Assembly (NCBI GenBank): GCA_020091685.1 | Contig: CM034604.1 | Coordinates: forward strand, 12,670,519 to 12,734,518 | Direction: 5' to 3' | Source: Lutjanus erythropterus | Taxonomy: Eukaryota; Chordata; Actinopteri; Lutjaniformes; Lutjanidae | Length of the DNA: 64,000 nt | The notes under the pieces: generated by a model | The model's input: the letters and a program-made list of their open reading frames with translations, nothing else | What the model was told of the DNA's origin: nothing | Database searches by the model: none | Translations under genes and position numbers: made by a program | Part shown: piece after piece, positions 47,286 through 59,687 of the stretch | Numbering within the stretch: position 1 is the first letter of the stretch | Layout: every line of letters starts with the position of its first letter

Positions 47286-47720
47286 ATAAAATTATAAAGT
47301 ATAGACACACATGCACCTGCACAGACTAACAATTCAGGTGTTATTAATGAAGCCACGTGCTGGCACACTAAAATATGCTAAATTGGATGCTACAGATTAA
47401 ATACTTTCTATAATTGGATGTTTTTCTTTCCAGCATATTTAGGTTTTTTCCCACTTTTGTGAAGTATTGATTGATGAAGCAAACTGATCTTGCCAGAAAG
47501 GAACCAGGGCTTCCTGGATATTTTTAGCTTTCCTTCTTAAGGACGTGATACAGGAGAAACCTAACTGATGTTCCAGGAGAAGCGAGAAACGCAAAGAACA
47601 ACAGAGCGGAAGTTGGAGGAAAAGCAAACACAGGGGAGGAAAAAGGAGGTTTGTGTCATCTCAAGAGCTCAAGACGCGGTTAATGTGTGAGTGTGGAGGT
47701 GAGGCGTGGGAGGCTGCAGA
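47286..47720. other. Intronic stretch, nothing recognised
   Basis: Purine-rich at 47570-47650. No repeat boundary or exon seen. Confidence 0.4.
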
Positions 47721-47739
47721 TAGGGTTGGGTTACCGAAT

Positions 47740-47940
47740 TATGGTTGCAATTTACGAGTAATTTAATTTTTGATTAATCTGTCGATAATTTTTTGACTTA
47801 ATCAACCAGTTGTTTGGTCTATAAAATGTCAGGAAACAGGATTTTAAAAAAAAGAAGACTTAAACGGATTAACTAATTACCAAAATGGTAGGCTAGTAAT
47901 TTAATATTCATTTAATAATCGATTAATCTTTGCAACTCTA
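47740..47940 (+). mobile_element. Non-autonomous hAT (TAGGGCTGCAAC family) nested in the larger hAT
   Basis: Starts TATGGTTGCAATTTACG and ends TTTGCAACTCTA, with GGTCTATAAAATGTCAGGAA inside as in the family. It is shorter than the 23.2-kb copy (201 versus 340 bases). The outer TIR sequence resumes after it. Confidence 0.75.
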
Positions 47941-48132
47941 TACATAACCATACTTTTAAGTGTACCAAGTGAATTACGTTGGTACAGCTGAATACAGATT
48001 CACGTTAATTTAATCAGTGCCATAGTTCGGTACCTGACAGTGCATCTGGCTGAGAGAGTAAGTTATACAATAGAGAGAAAAAGAAAGAGAGAGAGCTGCA
48101 TTTCCCCTGCAGCTTGTTGAAATCAGCTGAAA

Positions 48133-48252
48133 GTGGTCGCAAACTTTTCAAAGCTCGATACAGACAACAATCTCTGCAACATTTGTAGTGTGAAACACAA
48201 AGCTGGCGAGGGCAACACGTCTAACCAACCACAAAATACTTCAACAAGCTGA
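48133..48252 (+). pseudogene. BED zinc-finger fragment of a hAT transposase
   Basis: One frame reads FSKLDTDNNLCNICSVKHK followed by AGEGNTSN: the C-x2-C pair and the GNTSN turn of a BED finger. The tryptophan normally before it and the closing histidines are lost, and the frame hits TGA at 48250-48252. Confidence 0.7.
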
Positions 48253-49171
48253 AGAGTGTACTGTGTTTAGCCTGAAAGCCAAGTCCCCCGACTTGCAGCT
48301 GCAGTTAACGTTAGCATGCCTGTAGCTAGAACCTCTAAAGTTTAACTTGACCCTCCATGAACAACAAAACTGTAAGTGAGGCATCAACATCTCCAGGTGA
48401 TTAATTAGATTGTTGGATTGTTGTTGTTGGAAATAAACTGGGTTTTTTCACTGATTTGTTTGATGTTAGGTTAGCATGCTACAAGAGATTTATCAGTACG
48501 TTTGAAACCTTAGTATAAAACCAATTGCATGTGAAATGCATACTAATGAGGCGAATAATTACAGTATGAAACACTACGGTAATAACAACACCCCAGTGTT
48601 AAATGACAGACTGACAGGATTTCATTTAATGTGGTGTTTAATAAATAACAAAATATTCTAAATATGTAACTGTTGAAATTGCTAAGATTTAACTTATTTT
48701 TTATCACTGAAATTAGATTTTTGTTATTACAGGGACCTAAAAAAAGATTAAATCAAATTATTATTATTATGTGAATTATTCTAAAATTTAATTTAAGATA
48801 TAATATAACATATCAAAATCTTATTTGTGATGCCCATCTTTCTAATTCCCTGCCAGTCAAAACATCATCAACAACTCCTGCCCAAGTAAAACTATCATGC
48901 CACGTACATAAAGTTTGGATTTATTACCACACTGTAGGAATGGCTAGGATTGCCCCAAATGTGTTCTCTGCCTCAAGACCCTCTCAGTGCTCATTGTCTG
49001 CCTTTAGCGTCACTTGAAACAAAAGCACCCAGCAAAAGCTGAAAAAAACAGTTGACTTTGGGTTTCTAAAGACATTTTGCAAGTAGGGGGCCTCAGACAT
49101 AAGCTAAGGTAAGGTAACAAATACTGGTACTGGTACCATATGGGTTCAAATGTGAACGGCACCCAACCCTA

Positions 49172-50535
49172 GTAGCAGAGAGGAAGAAAAAGGACCATTT
49201 CCAGGGATAAGAAACAGATGAATGCAGCTACCTGCTGGCATGGCAACCAACAAGCCTATTGTTGGAATTGATTCTTAGCATTAATAGGTCCAATTAATCC
49301 CAGCGGTTTGAGAGGAGTTAGCACTCTGCTACAATTCGTGCACCTCATTAGCGGTCTGTGTGGAATTCAGAGACACCACACAGTCAAGCAGTGTCTCATA
49401 AAAACACGGGACGTCTCAACACAGAGCCCACCAGCTAAGGCACCCTTCAGACCAGAAATAGCTTCCGTTAATAGCAGATTATTCGAGGCACACAGGCTGG
49501 TTTTACTTTAACAGCCACAGCTACAGGACAACTGGGAGGCATTTGACAAATAAACCTGAACCACAGGGTAGTCCCCACTCATTCTGAGCAGATCTAGTGC
49601 TAATCTGAATCCACCTCCTTATCTCATCTGCCTATTAGGATTTCCACTGAGGTTTCAGAGGAGATGATAGTTAGAGATGGCACACTGTACATTAATCTGA
49701 CACCTTGATGGATGAAACACTGGTGGGTGACATGCACACACTGCCTCATTTTGCCAGAGACAGACACTTCCTGATCATCTTCTCTTTGATAAAGCATGCA
49801 AGCAAAGGCCAAATCATTCAAAGCGTATAAAAAAAAGGATATACTGAATTAAGTAGACATAGAGAGGAGAAATAAAAAGGATCCAAGGCCGAGGGTTATT
49901 TTTTCTTAAGATTAAGAAATATTGCACATACCTGCGCTACTGACAGCACATTTCCCCCTCAGTGTGCATCAGCACAATTCTTTTAGTGGGGCATTAATAA
50001 GTAAAACTTTCTCCCAATCTGGAAGAGAAGGCAGCTGTGTGTGCATGTGAGGTGCATGTGTGTTTTTGTGTGGGACACGACATGATGCAAGGATTTCCAA
50101 GCTGCTTGTTTACTGTAGTTTGAACACACGGGATTTGTTTTCACATTTCACATGATGAAAACAACATGGGCTGACTGTCATTTTTCTGTCCAAAAAATGT
50201 CAGCCCTCGCCGGCTCCCGTGCAGACAGAAATGACCGCGGCATTATGAAATATTGCAATGACCGGGTAAAGTAACACCCTGCCAGTGTTTGGTTGTCAGC
50301 ATGTGATTAGCCTGAAGAACAGAGAGGCAGCGCTACCTCCACTGCCGCACGCTGCTGCTCAGTTAATTAAAACACCGACTTTCAACAAAACGCCACATTA
50401 TCACAACGGCAAGACATAAAGCTGGAGAAAAACCCTGGGGCTAGTGTGCACTTTTTCCCACCCAGCATTTCTGCATGCTTTTTCTACAGGGTGTGGGAGC
50501 GGCAGATTTCCAGACGCCAATCACGCAGTGCGTTT
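49172..50535. other. Repeat-free intronic stretch; possible regulatory core near 49270
   Basis: 49260-49330 holds GCATTAATAGGTCCAATTAA; 50195-50330 is complex with CpG dinucleotides. No exon recognised. Confidence 0.3.
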
Positions 50536-50582
50536 ATGCGTGTATGCGTGTGTGTGTGTGTGTGTGCGTATGTGTGTGTGTA
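50536..50582 (+). repeat. (GT)n microsatellite
   Basis: GT/GC run of about 46 bases with a few interruptions. Confidence 0.95.
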
Positions 50583-50867
50583 TTCTCTGTGGCCCATGGC
50601 AGCTGTCGCCTTTTCTCTCCCCGCTGCATCCTTTTGCGGATTTCTCTGTTCTCTAAATAAAAACCAACAACAGCATCAAAACAAACAGCTCTCACTGCTG
50701 ATGCCACACATGCACACAGTCACGCACAAAGGCCCGTATACACACATACACACACAAACACGCAGGGCAGCTGGAGTAAAAAACCTGATATGTTCTATGG
50801 GCTGCTGCATTATTTCACCCAGTGTGACATGCATGTGTATTAGCTACAGTAGATGCCAGTCGGCTCG
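50583..50867. other. Short intronic spacer with CA-rich patch
   Basis: CACACATACACACACAAACA lies at about 50740. Nothing else recognised. Confidence 0.4.
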
Positions 50868-51190
50868 CCCCCACTTTATAAAAGCAGACAGATAGCTAAG
50901 CAATGAACTGCTGTGGACGGGGTCTGCAACAAAGGGTATTTTAGCCATACAAAAAAAGCTACACCTAAAAAAATCAGAACCAGTTTAAGTGTATCCTATA
51001 TATTCAGAATATTTTTATCAGTTTACTTTACTGTCAGACACCCTTTTCCAGTGGGAAACCATCATTGTACAAGCCAAATATTGTTCTTACCAAAAAAAAC
51101 AAACTCTGAAACCAGTCATTTTACCTCACAGAACGGCAGTTTCTTGTTGACTGGGAACAAATTAAAGCAGTGAAAATATTTCGACAATTT
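50868..51190 (+). repeat. Dispersed family C, copy 3
   Basis: TAAGCAATGAACTGCTGTGG, ACCAGTTTAAGTGTATCCTA, CACCCTTTTCCAGTGGGAAA, CAAGCCAAATATTGTTC and TTTTACCTCACAGAACGG align with copies 1 and 2. This is the longest of the three. Confidence 0.75.
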
Positions 51191-52314
51191 TCAGGCCAAA
51201 AACAGAAGGGACCCCCTATTATATATATTGCACTGAACTCTCATTTGCATATGCATATGGCTAATGTTAGCTGTGTAAGCCTCACCTCTGCACTTTTGCC
51301 GGTGGTTCCTGACGTGGAGGATATGTCAGAGTCTCTTGCTTGAAGTTACAAAACAAGATTGTCTGTACACTTGTGATAATATAGATAATTGACCAAAATG
51401 TTTCAATAATATGTAGCTAACTTGGTAGCCATTATGGGTAGGTTCTACACAGCAAGCGATTTAAGTTAGCCAAGTCACATGATTGTACAAAGATTCCTGG
51501 GTAGCCTTTTGCCAATGTTGTGTAAATGAAATGTTTTTTGAAAATACACATTAACGTAAGTCCAACATATTATTAGCAGACAGGCAAGAGACTGACTATT
51601 GATAAGTACCTCATACAACCCATAGTATAGTCTGAAGTATCCCTTTAATATATGCTGTATATGTATACAGTATGATGTATGTGTATGTGTGTTGTTCAGC
51701 TTTGGTAGCGGGACAAGAGACAAGTGCAAGAATAGTGACTTAATTATCTAAATGGCTGCTGCGGAGATTACTGAGGGCAGTGAGCATCCATCTCTTTCAA
51801 CAGCACCAGCTTAGAGTGCACGGCCAAGCTGGAGGAGAGATCAAGAGATGCAGACATCAATAACAGAGACGGACCAGCAACGAGAGAGTGAAAAAGAGAC
51901 CAGGAGAATTAAACAGGAGCAAGAGATGGGAGACAATGCGGAAGAGAGCATGAGGAGCGGGTACAGTGACATTGATTTACAATGGAGAAGTTTGTGCGCC
52001 GACTGGCCTTCACTATAAAAAGCTGCCACGGCATGTGGTTGCATCCTTGGCTACAGAGAGTTCGCCAGCAACAGGGATCATGACATCACCTCTGTCGCTA
52101 TGGAGATGCCCCGCACATCTTCGATTTCGCTCTTCCCGTCATTACTACAGAGATGCTCCGGGGCTGGATGGAATCATGACCTCCCACGAAGCAACAAAAG
52201 CTCCACATTTAGATCCATCCTTCCCTTGCATGAGCGCGCAGTTTTGACTTTTTCACCGCCAAGCCGTTACAGAGGTCATCCTCGGACTGAGTGGCCTCAA
52301 GGTTTTTGATCCCC
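51191..52314. other. Intronic stretch; short family E-like motif at 52076-52118
   Basis: ATGACATCACCTCTGTCGCT and ATGGAGATGCCCCGCAC at 52079-52118 echo the unit start of the 44.7-kb tandem array. No exon recognised. Confidence 0.35.
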
Positions 52315-52465
52315 TTGTGTGTGAGTGTAGCACTCCACGAGCCCTTGAGCAAGATATTTAACCCCTACCTGCTCTTGAGGCCCCAGTCTTGCTGGTTGAC
52401 CCTGCACCTCGACCAGAGGGCTGGAAGAGAATTTCCATCTAGAGGCTGAATAAAGTGTACTGCAT
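52315..52465 (+). repeat. SINE tail fragment, probable
   Basis: CCCTTGAGCAAGATATTTAA followed by CCCC and ending AATAAAGTGTACTG resembles the body and tail of a fish SINE. No Pol III promoter boxes remain. Confidence 0.5.
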
Positions 52466-53419
52466 GAAAATAAAGAGATTCACACTGTGAGCATTCATGT
52501 GAAGCACCATCCATATTGTAACTCTAAGAGGCGATTTAACGAAGAACAAAATCCCACCACCATCCAAGACTCCTCGTTCCTTAGCAGAGATTATTAAATG
52601 CCTTTATTAAATGTTCTTGTTAGGTCTACGTTTTAGAGGAAATGAGTGGGAAATGACAGCTTATACAGCCAACACTTCCCTTGTTAGAACTTTAAGCTCT
52701 GGCTCCTGACAGTAGGAACAGCAGTACAGAAAGCACGCTCTGCTCCTGAGTGCAAAGCTCACTGGTTTGAATCCCCAAGAGGGTCTGAGGAAACAGAGAG
52801 TGAACAAATAACACTTGCTGCTTGCAACAACTACTGTCATCACACCACCGCACAACATACTACTGTACCATAACATCCCTATAAGTTGTACTCAGTTGTC
52901 TCCCTTGGCCCCATCCAAGTTCAAGGCAGGGCTGCAACAGCATGCATTTTTTCTTACTACAGTGAAAAAGCAACATATTCCTGTGGGATAGTGGTTAACC
53001 TGTGAATGCCCAAATAAATGCATTTTATTTGACTTTACTGAAGGATACTATTTTAAGCATACTGTAGTGTGTAATGCGTGTGCAGCATGCAAATGAGGGA
53101 AACCAAGCAGCAGACCGAGTGGTGGTGCTGCTAGCAGGATAAAGATTAGTTGTGAATTGTCAATCTGGCAGTAAATATACAGTACAGCTTACAGTGTGTC
53201 AGTTAATAAAAGCTGCAGCTTCTCCAGACCAAGAAAAGTCTTGTCTGTTGGTTCGAAACTGATGGAAAAGTGACAGGGGTTAGCCCCAATGTAAACTGTG
53301 AAGAAAAGGCTGACAATAACGGTATCTTTGTGCCTACAACACTGGCTCTGTTGCAACTGTATCTCTTTCAAAAGTTTCATAATCCAGCCTCGAACTGCAG
53401 TGTCTTTTAGTGAATCAGC
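52466..53419. other. Intronic stretch, nothing firmly recognised
   Basis: A B-box-like GGTTTGAATCC lies at 52762 without a convincing A box. Confidence 0.35.
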
Positions 53420-53735
53420 ACTGAAGGTCCTTGTTGATCATGTCATGTTGTTAGTCTCACATAGCCAGACCTCTCTTCACAGCGCTCAGCACTGGAGAAA
53501 AGTCTGTCTCCATGCATACACATCCTGCTATAGGGGGAAAAAAAACACCCTGCCTTGTTTGCATTTCTTTGAACCAATCACAAACATTTTGGGCGGCGCT
53601 AAACCCTGTATGTAAGCGTAGCGATGGTGTTTCTGCAAAGTAGTGTCGAGGGGGAACTTGTTTTAGTGGAACATTTGCATGTTGGGAGGTGAGCTCTGGC
53701 ACTAAAATGACCATATCACTGCAAAAGACACGGTA
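53420..53735. repeat. Dispersed fish repeat, probable
   Basis: The run TAGCCAGACCTCTCTTCACA, then GCATTTCTTTGAACCAATCA and GGGCGGCGCTAA is familiar from multicopy fish elements that include the RecQ-like sequence found at 58.9 kb. No second copy of this part lies in the window. Confidence 0.45.
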
Positions 53736-53929
53736 ACCGCTGTTTGCTTGTTTACATTCGCACCATTAGCATCCAAGGTGCTAATTTGCTGTTTTCAGCC
53801 TGTAGGTTGCAACTAGGAGGTTGTTCTTGTTTCCCAGGGACTTTAAAAATGTGGATCTTTGACACCACAATGCCACTTGAAGCAAACAATGGCAGGAATT
53901 AAAACCACAGTGTGCATCCAGTGAGTCAG

Positions 53930-54295
53930 ACTAGCATGTTGTTAGCTGTTCACTGGCAATCCTGTGATCTCTTGGATCAGGGATGAAACAATAATTGAGT
54001 ACATGATAAGATATGATTCAACTCCAAATGATTATCACATTTTACTTATTGTGATTCATTTCAACAATACTGATAACCATGATCATTTTGGTGAATAAAA
54101 TAATGATATGAAATTTTCATACCTTTTCATCTCTACCTTGGGTTGAGTCTGTCAACAAATCGACGGTTTTGTTCCTGGCATGTTGTGTGTGACAGATAAG
54201 ATACAAAAACACTTTGTCCAATGGAAAAACGTGAGATGACATGACATGAGACCCCTACAAAATAAAACGAGCAGTAATGAGCTCAACCCTGCAAT
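53930..54295 (+). repeat. Diverged copy of the 44.7-kb tandem unit (family E)
   Basis: TAGCATGTTGTTAGCTG, GGGTTGAGTCTGTCAACAAA and AGTAATGAGCTCAACCC follow the same order as in the unit at 44.9-45.7 kb. It is interrupted by a small hAT MITE. Confidence 0.6.
53978..54135. mobile_element. Small hAT MITE (158 bp) inside family E
   Basis: Left end CAGGGATGAAACAATAATTG; right end, reverse complemented, TAGAGATGAAAAGGTATG. Flanks TCTTGGAT (53970-53977) and CCTTGGGT (54136-54143) match at 6 of 8; without the insertion the family E sequence reads on as in the 45.5-kb unit. Confidence 0.75.
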
Positions 54296-56329
54296 AGACA
54301 TCCCACGACCACGGTAATGCGGTTCTCACATTAGTTAGTAGTCAAGTTCAAGCAGCATGAGTCTCTGTCAGTATGGGAATAGCATCCAGGTCCTCAGGGT
54401 GAGCACATGCGCACACACACAGCCTTACTTTCCCCTAGTGACAAACCAGACAACAGTATCAACATGGTTGAACCGCTCAGCTCCCTGGTGATAACATGTT
54501 GAACTCTAAACGTTAAGTCAACCTTCATCTGAAAAGCAACAGAAATAAAATGAACTGCAGAAAACAGATGGATAGACTGATACTCATACAACCCGTTTCA
54601 ATAAGAATGCTGATTTATCATGCATATAATTATACACAAATTCTTTTTAAAGGTATTGACTGTTAATGAGTTCTTATGTTTTTTTCCCCTGAGCGATGGC
54701 ATTAAAAGAGGATGTTCTCTGAAATAATAATAATTTGAAAACATGCAGAGGAATACTGTTCAGAGACAGTTTTAGATTAGCGAGGTGTTTGGTGTACTTA
54801 GCAGGATAAACAGGCTGTTTATAGATTGAAGTCGAAATGGCACAGCACAAGGAAATATCTAATAAATCAAAGACCGATGTTTCTTTCTTAGAGAGTCAAT
54901 TACATTAAAGCTGGAGCTAAACAGAGTTCAGATGTGCTGCGCATCAAATTCCCAACTCAGTCAGCTCCAATACTTTCTATCATGGTTAGTGACAGAGCCT
55001 CGAGTCAGGCGGTCTTCACTGCCAAGTTTGCTGCATCTCTTCATTGCTTTTTCTTACAAAGCAAAGACACACAAATACCAGTGCACACACACATGCACAC
55101 AAAAATTCCCTTACTGCAAGTCACACAAACACAACTGCAAACTCAGGTACACACACACACACACTCACACACACAAAAACCCACAACCAGGACAGCGCTC
55201 TCTCCCTGATTAAGCCAGGCCATCTGCTTGAGTCCCCCGTCACCAGTGACGGCTGCTGCGTGTCCAGGCCAGCTCCGGGCGAGCCAGAAATCCCCCAGTG
55301 TGATCCAACGGCATATTAATCTCCTCAAATCTCAACCTTTTCAAAAGGGCAGACGCCACAGTAACCTCAGTGCAGTTGTTCAGGCAACATCATCTCACTC
55401 TCTCAAACACGATTCTGTCACTTCTGCCTTAGATGACATGACGAGTGAAGGAGGGGCGAGTGCTTTTTCCTTTCTCCTCGTATCCTTCTCTTTCTCTCCA
55501 CTTATCTCATGTCTCTGGGTGCTTTCTCTAAAAGCCATTCTCTGTCTCTGTCCATCGTTTCATATCTGTATGAACACAGTGGCCTTTCAGAGCGCACAGT
55601 GAGTGGCGCCGCCGTAACCCAGCCTGGCCCAGAGGAGTGGTTGGAGCGGTATAGATTAATGGCCCAGGAGACAGCCTAGGCAAGTGGAATGAACAAATAG
55701 AGAGGCCAATGAAATGACCAAAGAGGGGGAAAAAAAGGAAAGAGGGGTAATGATAAGGAGAATGAGGCGTACACTAAATTGTAGGAGAGGTACCGACTGG
55801 GGGAATGTGTTCTGTCACAGTGTAGTTTTACACCCCTGTCACACTGACAGAGTGAATTAAAACTGAATGGGTCGATGTGCGTCATCCAACATGGATTTGC
55901 GACCCTCCTCTCACCTAGACTGGACGGAAGGTCAGACTCTGCCCAGATTTAGTGAACGGCCCTCTTTATTAGGGATGAAACTTCAATTAATGCTACTGTG
56001 GTTAAAACGACATTTATTAACATTTACTTTCTACTCCACTAGTCAAAAAAAGTGAAAGAGAGGAAGACAGAGAAAAAAAAACTTTAGAGAAGGAGATCCA
56101 GAGTGGGCAGGCAAAAGAGAAAGTTTTTTGGAGTTATGCATAAATGTAAGTAATTCTGCGTGTTAGGGCAGTATAGAGCTACAGCTGCAGACTGAACTGT
56201 GACAATGTGTGACAACAGTCTCATGCTATGATGACGTGTGACTACAGTCACAACAGTTCATCACTTGGCATCAAATTAATTATAAAGATTTTTCTCAGCA
56301 ATTAACAGACTGTAGCCATCCTAGCAGCT
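54296..56329. other. Intronic stretch with CA microsatellite at 55149-55175
   Basis: No exon or dispersed repeat recognised. Several open plus-strand frames cross the CA-rich 55040-55175 region and are probably accidental. 55600-55690 is complex and possibly conserved. Confidence 0.35.
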
Positions 56330-56985
56330 CTGTGAAGCTACACTACAGCTGTGCTTTAAGATGATTGCTTACGTTAGCATCAAAACATGCTCATAATGCT
56401 AACATGCTTATGTTTAGCACGTATGTTAAGGCTACATGTTCATCATCTCTCTTTAGCATATTAGCCTGAGAAAATTTGCTAATTAGCACAAAACATTAAG
56501 TCATGTAATGTTATTAGATTTTCTCATATTGGTCAAATATTTGCCAGTGACAATAACAATACTAAGAGCAAACATTTGTCATGTTCATAGCATAGTTAGC
56601 ATATTAGTATGATAATATTTGCTACTTATTACTCAGCATAAAGTTAAGTTAAAGCTAATAATAGTGTCATTCGTTCTGCATATTTGGTCGTATGTTAAAT
56701 ATTTGCCAAAGACAGCATGCTAACAGCTGAGGCTGATGTGAATGTCATGGCAAGTGATCCAAATTTGTGGAGACATTTGTGGAGGAATAAATGTGGACCT
56801 CATGGTGGTACCACAGGAAAACCCGTCTCACTGAAATTCATCTTCTCATGACAGTGAATGTCTGTGCAAAACTTCATGACAATCCATCAAATAGTGGTTG
56901 AGATATCTCAGTCTGGAGTAAGGTGGTGGGCTGACAGACCCAACAGACCAACATTGCCATCCTTAGATTATTGCCACTGGTTTGG
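56330..56985 (+). repeat. Dispersed family F, long copy
   Basis: Repeated AGCATGCTAACA-type motifs are followed by CAGCTGAGGCTGATGTGAAT, ACTTCATGACAATCCATCAA, GGTTGAGATATCTCAGTCTG and finally CCAACATTGCCATCCTTAG. Related to the interrupted copy at 17240-17995 with its tail at 18490-18650. Confidence 0.75.
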
Positions 56986-58899
56986 CTAAAAATTGACAAC
57001 TTCACTGTCAAATGTGAGGATTTACTGTGTTTGTCAGTTTCATGTAACTGTTGAACTGAAGATCTCTTGGATTTGGACTGTTGGTCAGACAAAAGAAAGC
57101 TGTTTGAAAATGTCAGACAGAGTCAGAAGACAGTAACTCTTCTGACTCCTCACATGTTTTAAGCAGAAAATGCAGAATTTTGCCCTCCACTAGGGGATTT
57201 AGAGTTCCTCCATTTATACCCAACAAGCTGAGGAATTATACATCAGTCTATTCTGTTGTGAAAACCCATCAGCGTGCTGCTGAGATCCGAATCTACAGAT
57301 ATAATGAGATATGTATAATTGCCATGACAGGCAATGATGTGTCTGAGTATCAGTGTATATTTATATCTTGAACTGAACTTGATGCAAAATAAATTTCAGT
57401 GTATAATGACGATAAAGCTGTATTGTATCATATTGTCATCTTGAGCTCTGGGAACTTCTTTAACAATTATTCTTACATTTTATACAGTAAGTAATTGATC
57501 AAAACAGAACACATACATTTACTGTTGATGGCAATAATGATTATGTATCCATCACTCATGGCTCCACAGTATGACAGGTGTACTGGAGGGTGTATGTGTA
57601 GGTTTATTTCTGAATTCTCCTTGAACATATGGCTTAAATAAAGTGTACTAAAAAAGCTGAAGAATTTTTAATGTCATAAAAACTGTAGTTCCTGCATTTT
57701 CTGCTTGTGATTATTTGAATGAATGAATTGTGCCGCTGCAGCTACAGTAGATAGAATTACATTGCCCTCTCTTTGTCTGTCTTGTTTGCACTCTCCTCCT
57801 CCCTCCCTCCCTCCCATCCTTCCCCGTGCCTCAGCTGTACTCTCACACACAATCAGCCATATGAGTCTGGGTCCAACGAGAGAGACGGAGAAAGCCGGGG
57901 ATGTGGTGGAGGGTTGTTGGGCAACATCAGAGATAGCGGAAGTGAAGTGAGAGATAAAAGGAGGAGAGAAAGGAGAGAAGGAGAAGTGGGAGGAGGATGA
58001 GGAGGAGGAGGAGAGGCAATGACAGAGAGGGAAAATAAGAAAGCCTGTGGAGATGGAGAAAAAGTCAAACACACAAACACACACACACACACATGTTCTT
58101 TAATCAATATGGTGGGAATGTGGCCCCATGGTAAATCACTTTCCTGGCAATAACAGAGAGCAGCTACTATCCCTCTTTTTAATATGTTGCCAGAGTGTCA
58201 GTGGGTGATACACAGTAATATACAGCGTGGAAGAAGGGAGAGAAGAGCCAGAAAGTGGGGGAGTCATGGGTGTGGGTGTGTATAGAGCTCAAAAGTGACC
58301 GTCCACTTTTTCAATGGCTCCAGTTCCAGAAGTGAATTTACTACATATTCACGCCACTGGCGTTTCAGAAAAAAACTTTTATAAAGCGTTTTATGCCTGG
58401 AATCATGCCAACCAACTACGAGATAAATCAGGACCATAAAACATATGACTCAGAGCAAAAGAAAAAGATAGGAAAATTATTTTAAAAAAGGCAAAGCGTG
58501 AAGGAACTACTCATGACATAAACCATTGTAAGTGATACCTCTGAGATATCAACCAAAATAACCCAGTGGTGAGTGGTGTCAAAACTTCTCCAGTTGAACA
58601 ATACCTACATTCAATACTTTTTGTATCCAGATCTGTGAAAAAAATTATTATTTGTACAGTTTCACTTGCAGCCAGTCACCGCAAGTGTCCTTCAGTTTAA
58701 TGTAACGTGTGATTGGCCCACTATTGCAGCTACAGTAGTTACTAGCCAGCTAGTCTCAAGAGAGCTAGCTAGGTACAGCTAGCAGCTACATATAAGGGTT
58801 GAAGTCGAGTTTGGTGTAATTGATGGAGGTAACAGTTCAGCGCATCAAGCCACCAAAACATTTTAATTTTAATTATGGTAGTTTAACGTATCGATTGAA
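56986..58899. other. Intronic stretch with CT/GA-rich and CA-rich patches
   Basis: 57765-58020 switches from C/T-rich to G/A-rich on the plus strand and is followed by a CA run at 58066-58094. No exon recognised. Confidence 0.35.
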
Positions 58900-59440
58900 A
58901 TGAAATTTATTAGTATCAGTTCATCTTGAAAGGCAGCTGGATTTGCGAGACCACAAGATCATGCGAGAATCCATCTTGCCAGGCTCTAAGCTATCCGTTT
59001 ATGTCCATAGTGCGAGCCAATCAGTGTCCTCAGAGGGACCACTGGCAGCCACAGGTGTGCTTTTAGATGCCACCAGCAAGACGCGTCCTTGGAAATGACT
59101 CGTCTCAAACAAATAATGGTGGCTCCTGAAGAGGTTAGCGTAGATACTGCGATAGCATCAGCTATATCAGAACTGGAGCGTACTCCTTCACTGAAAGGAG
59201 AGCAAAGAACTGCACTGAAAACTTTTATCAATATCAATCAATGTTTTGGCTCCTCCTCTGACTGGCTTCAGCTCAGTGAGTTCATCTGATTGGTTGAAAG
59301 TAGCTCATGTTAGACGTGACAGATGGTTTGTCCAATCACCCGCCAGGAGTTCTTAATGAAAGTGCCTGCCCTTTTCCAAACAGTTTCTATGGACGTCTCC
59401 CCAGATGGTTCTGTGTAACAAACCATCTGGCATGTCATGT
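58900..59440 (+). repeat. Multicopy RecQ-like helicase repeat, truncated
   Basis: Contains the coding fragment at 59116-59281 and then CCTGCCCTTTTCCAAACAGT and GTAACAAACCATCTGGC, familiar neighbours of this sequence in fish genomes (recall). 59401-59430 is a perfect 10-bp hairpin (CCAGATGGTT ... AACCATCTGG). Confidence 0.55.
59116..59281 (+). pseudogene. RecQ-like DNA helicase N-terminal fragment, frameshifted
   Basis: From 59116 the frame reads MVAPEEVSVDTAIASAISEL, then about 20 further residues ending in LKTFI. I recognise this as the start of a multicopy RecQ-like helicase of fish. Near 59236 the frame shifts; in the new frame 59243-59275 gives VLAPPLTGFSS where a helicase would have the Walker A loop P-T-G-x-G-K-S. 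The catalytic lysine is lost, no downstream helicase motifs remain, so it is dead. Confidence 0.6.
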
Positions 59441-59687
59441 TAGGTACTGGTATCATGTCAGTGGTATTGATACTGTAATTTCTGAAACAATAGCCAGGCC
59501 TAATTATTATAGTGTTCATATTTGTTAATAACAATGTTTAAATGCTGTAGTTTCTGTTGCACATATATATAAATTAAAATTCACTGTGGCATAATGACAT
59601 TATTTGTGTGATTCATGTTAGCTACATTGCTAGGCAGCCTACTAGCGGAACTCCCCAGTCAAAGATAAACATTTCCATGGTAACAGC
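59441..59687. other. Short intronic spacer
   Basis: AT-rich; GGTACTGGTATCATGTCAGT at 59442 could be an element edge. Nothing firm. Confidence 0.3.

Larger units (their letters stand above)
47721..49171 (+). mobile_element. hAT element, 1451 bp, with nested insertion and BED-finger remnant
   Basis: Left end TAGGGTTGGGTTACCGAA; right end, reverse complemented, TAGGGTTGGGTGCCGTTC. Flanks GCTGCAGA (47713-47720) and GTAGCAGA (49172-49179) match at 6 of 8, supporting hAT transposition. A second small hAT copy sits just inside the left end. A decayed BED zinc-finger coding fragment lies at 48133-48252; the transposase catalytic part is gone. Confidence 0.8.

Noticed and set aside
50446-50895. 149-codon plus-strand open frame
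   Set aside because: Its core is the translation of a GT microsatellite (CVCVCV repeats).
52690-52800. Possible tRNA gene (GGTTTGAATCC B-box-like)
   Set aside because: No A box at the right distance and no cloverleaf; at most a decayed SINE.
57674-58090. 138-codon minus-strand open frame
   Set aside because: Low-complexity serine/proline runs from CT- and CA-rich DNA; no splice or domain evidence.
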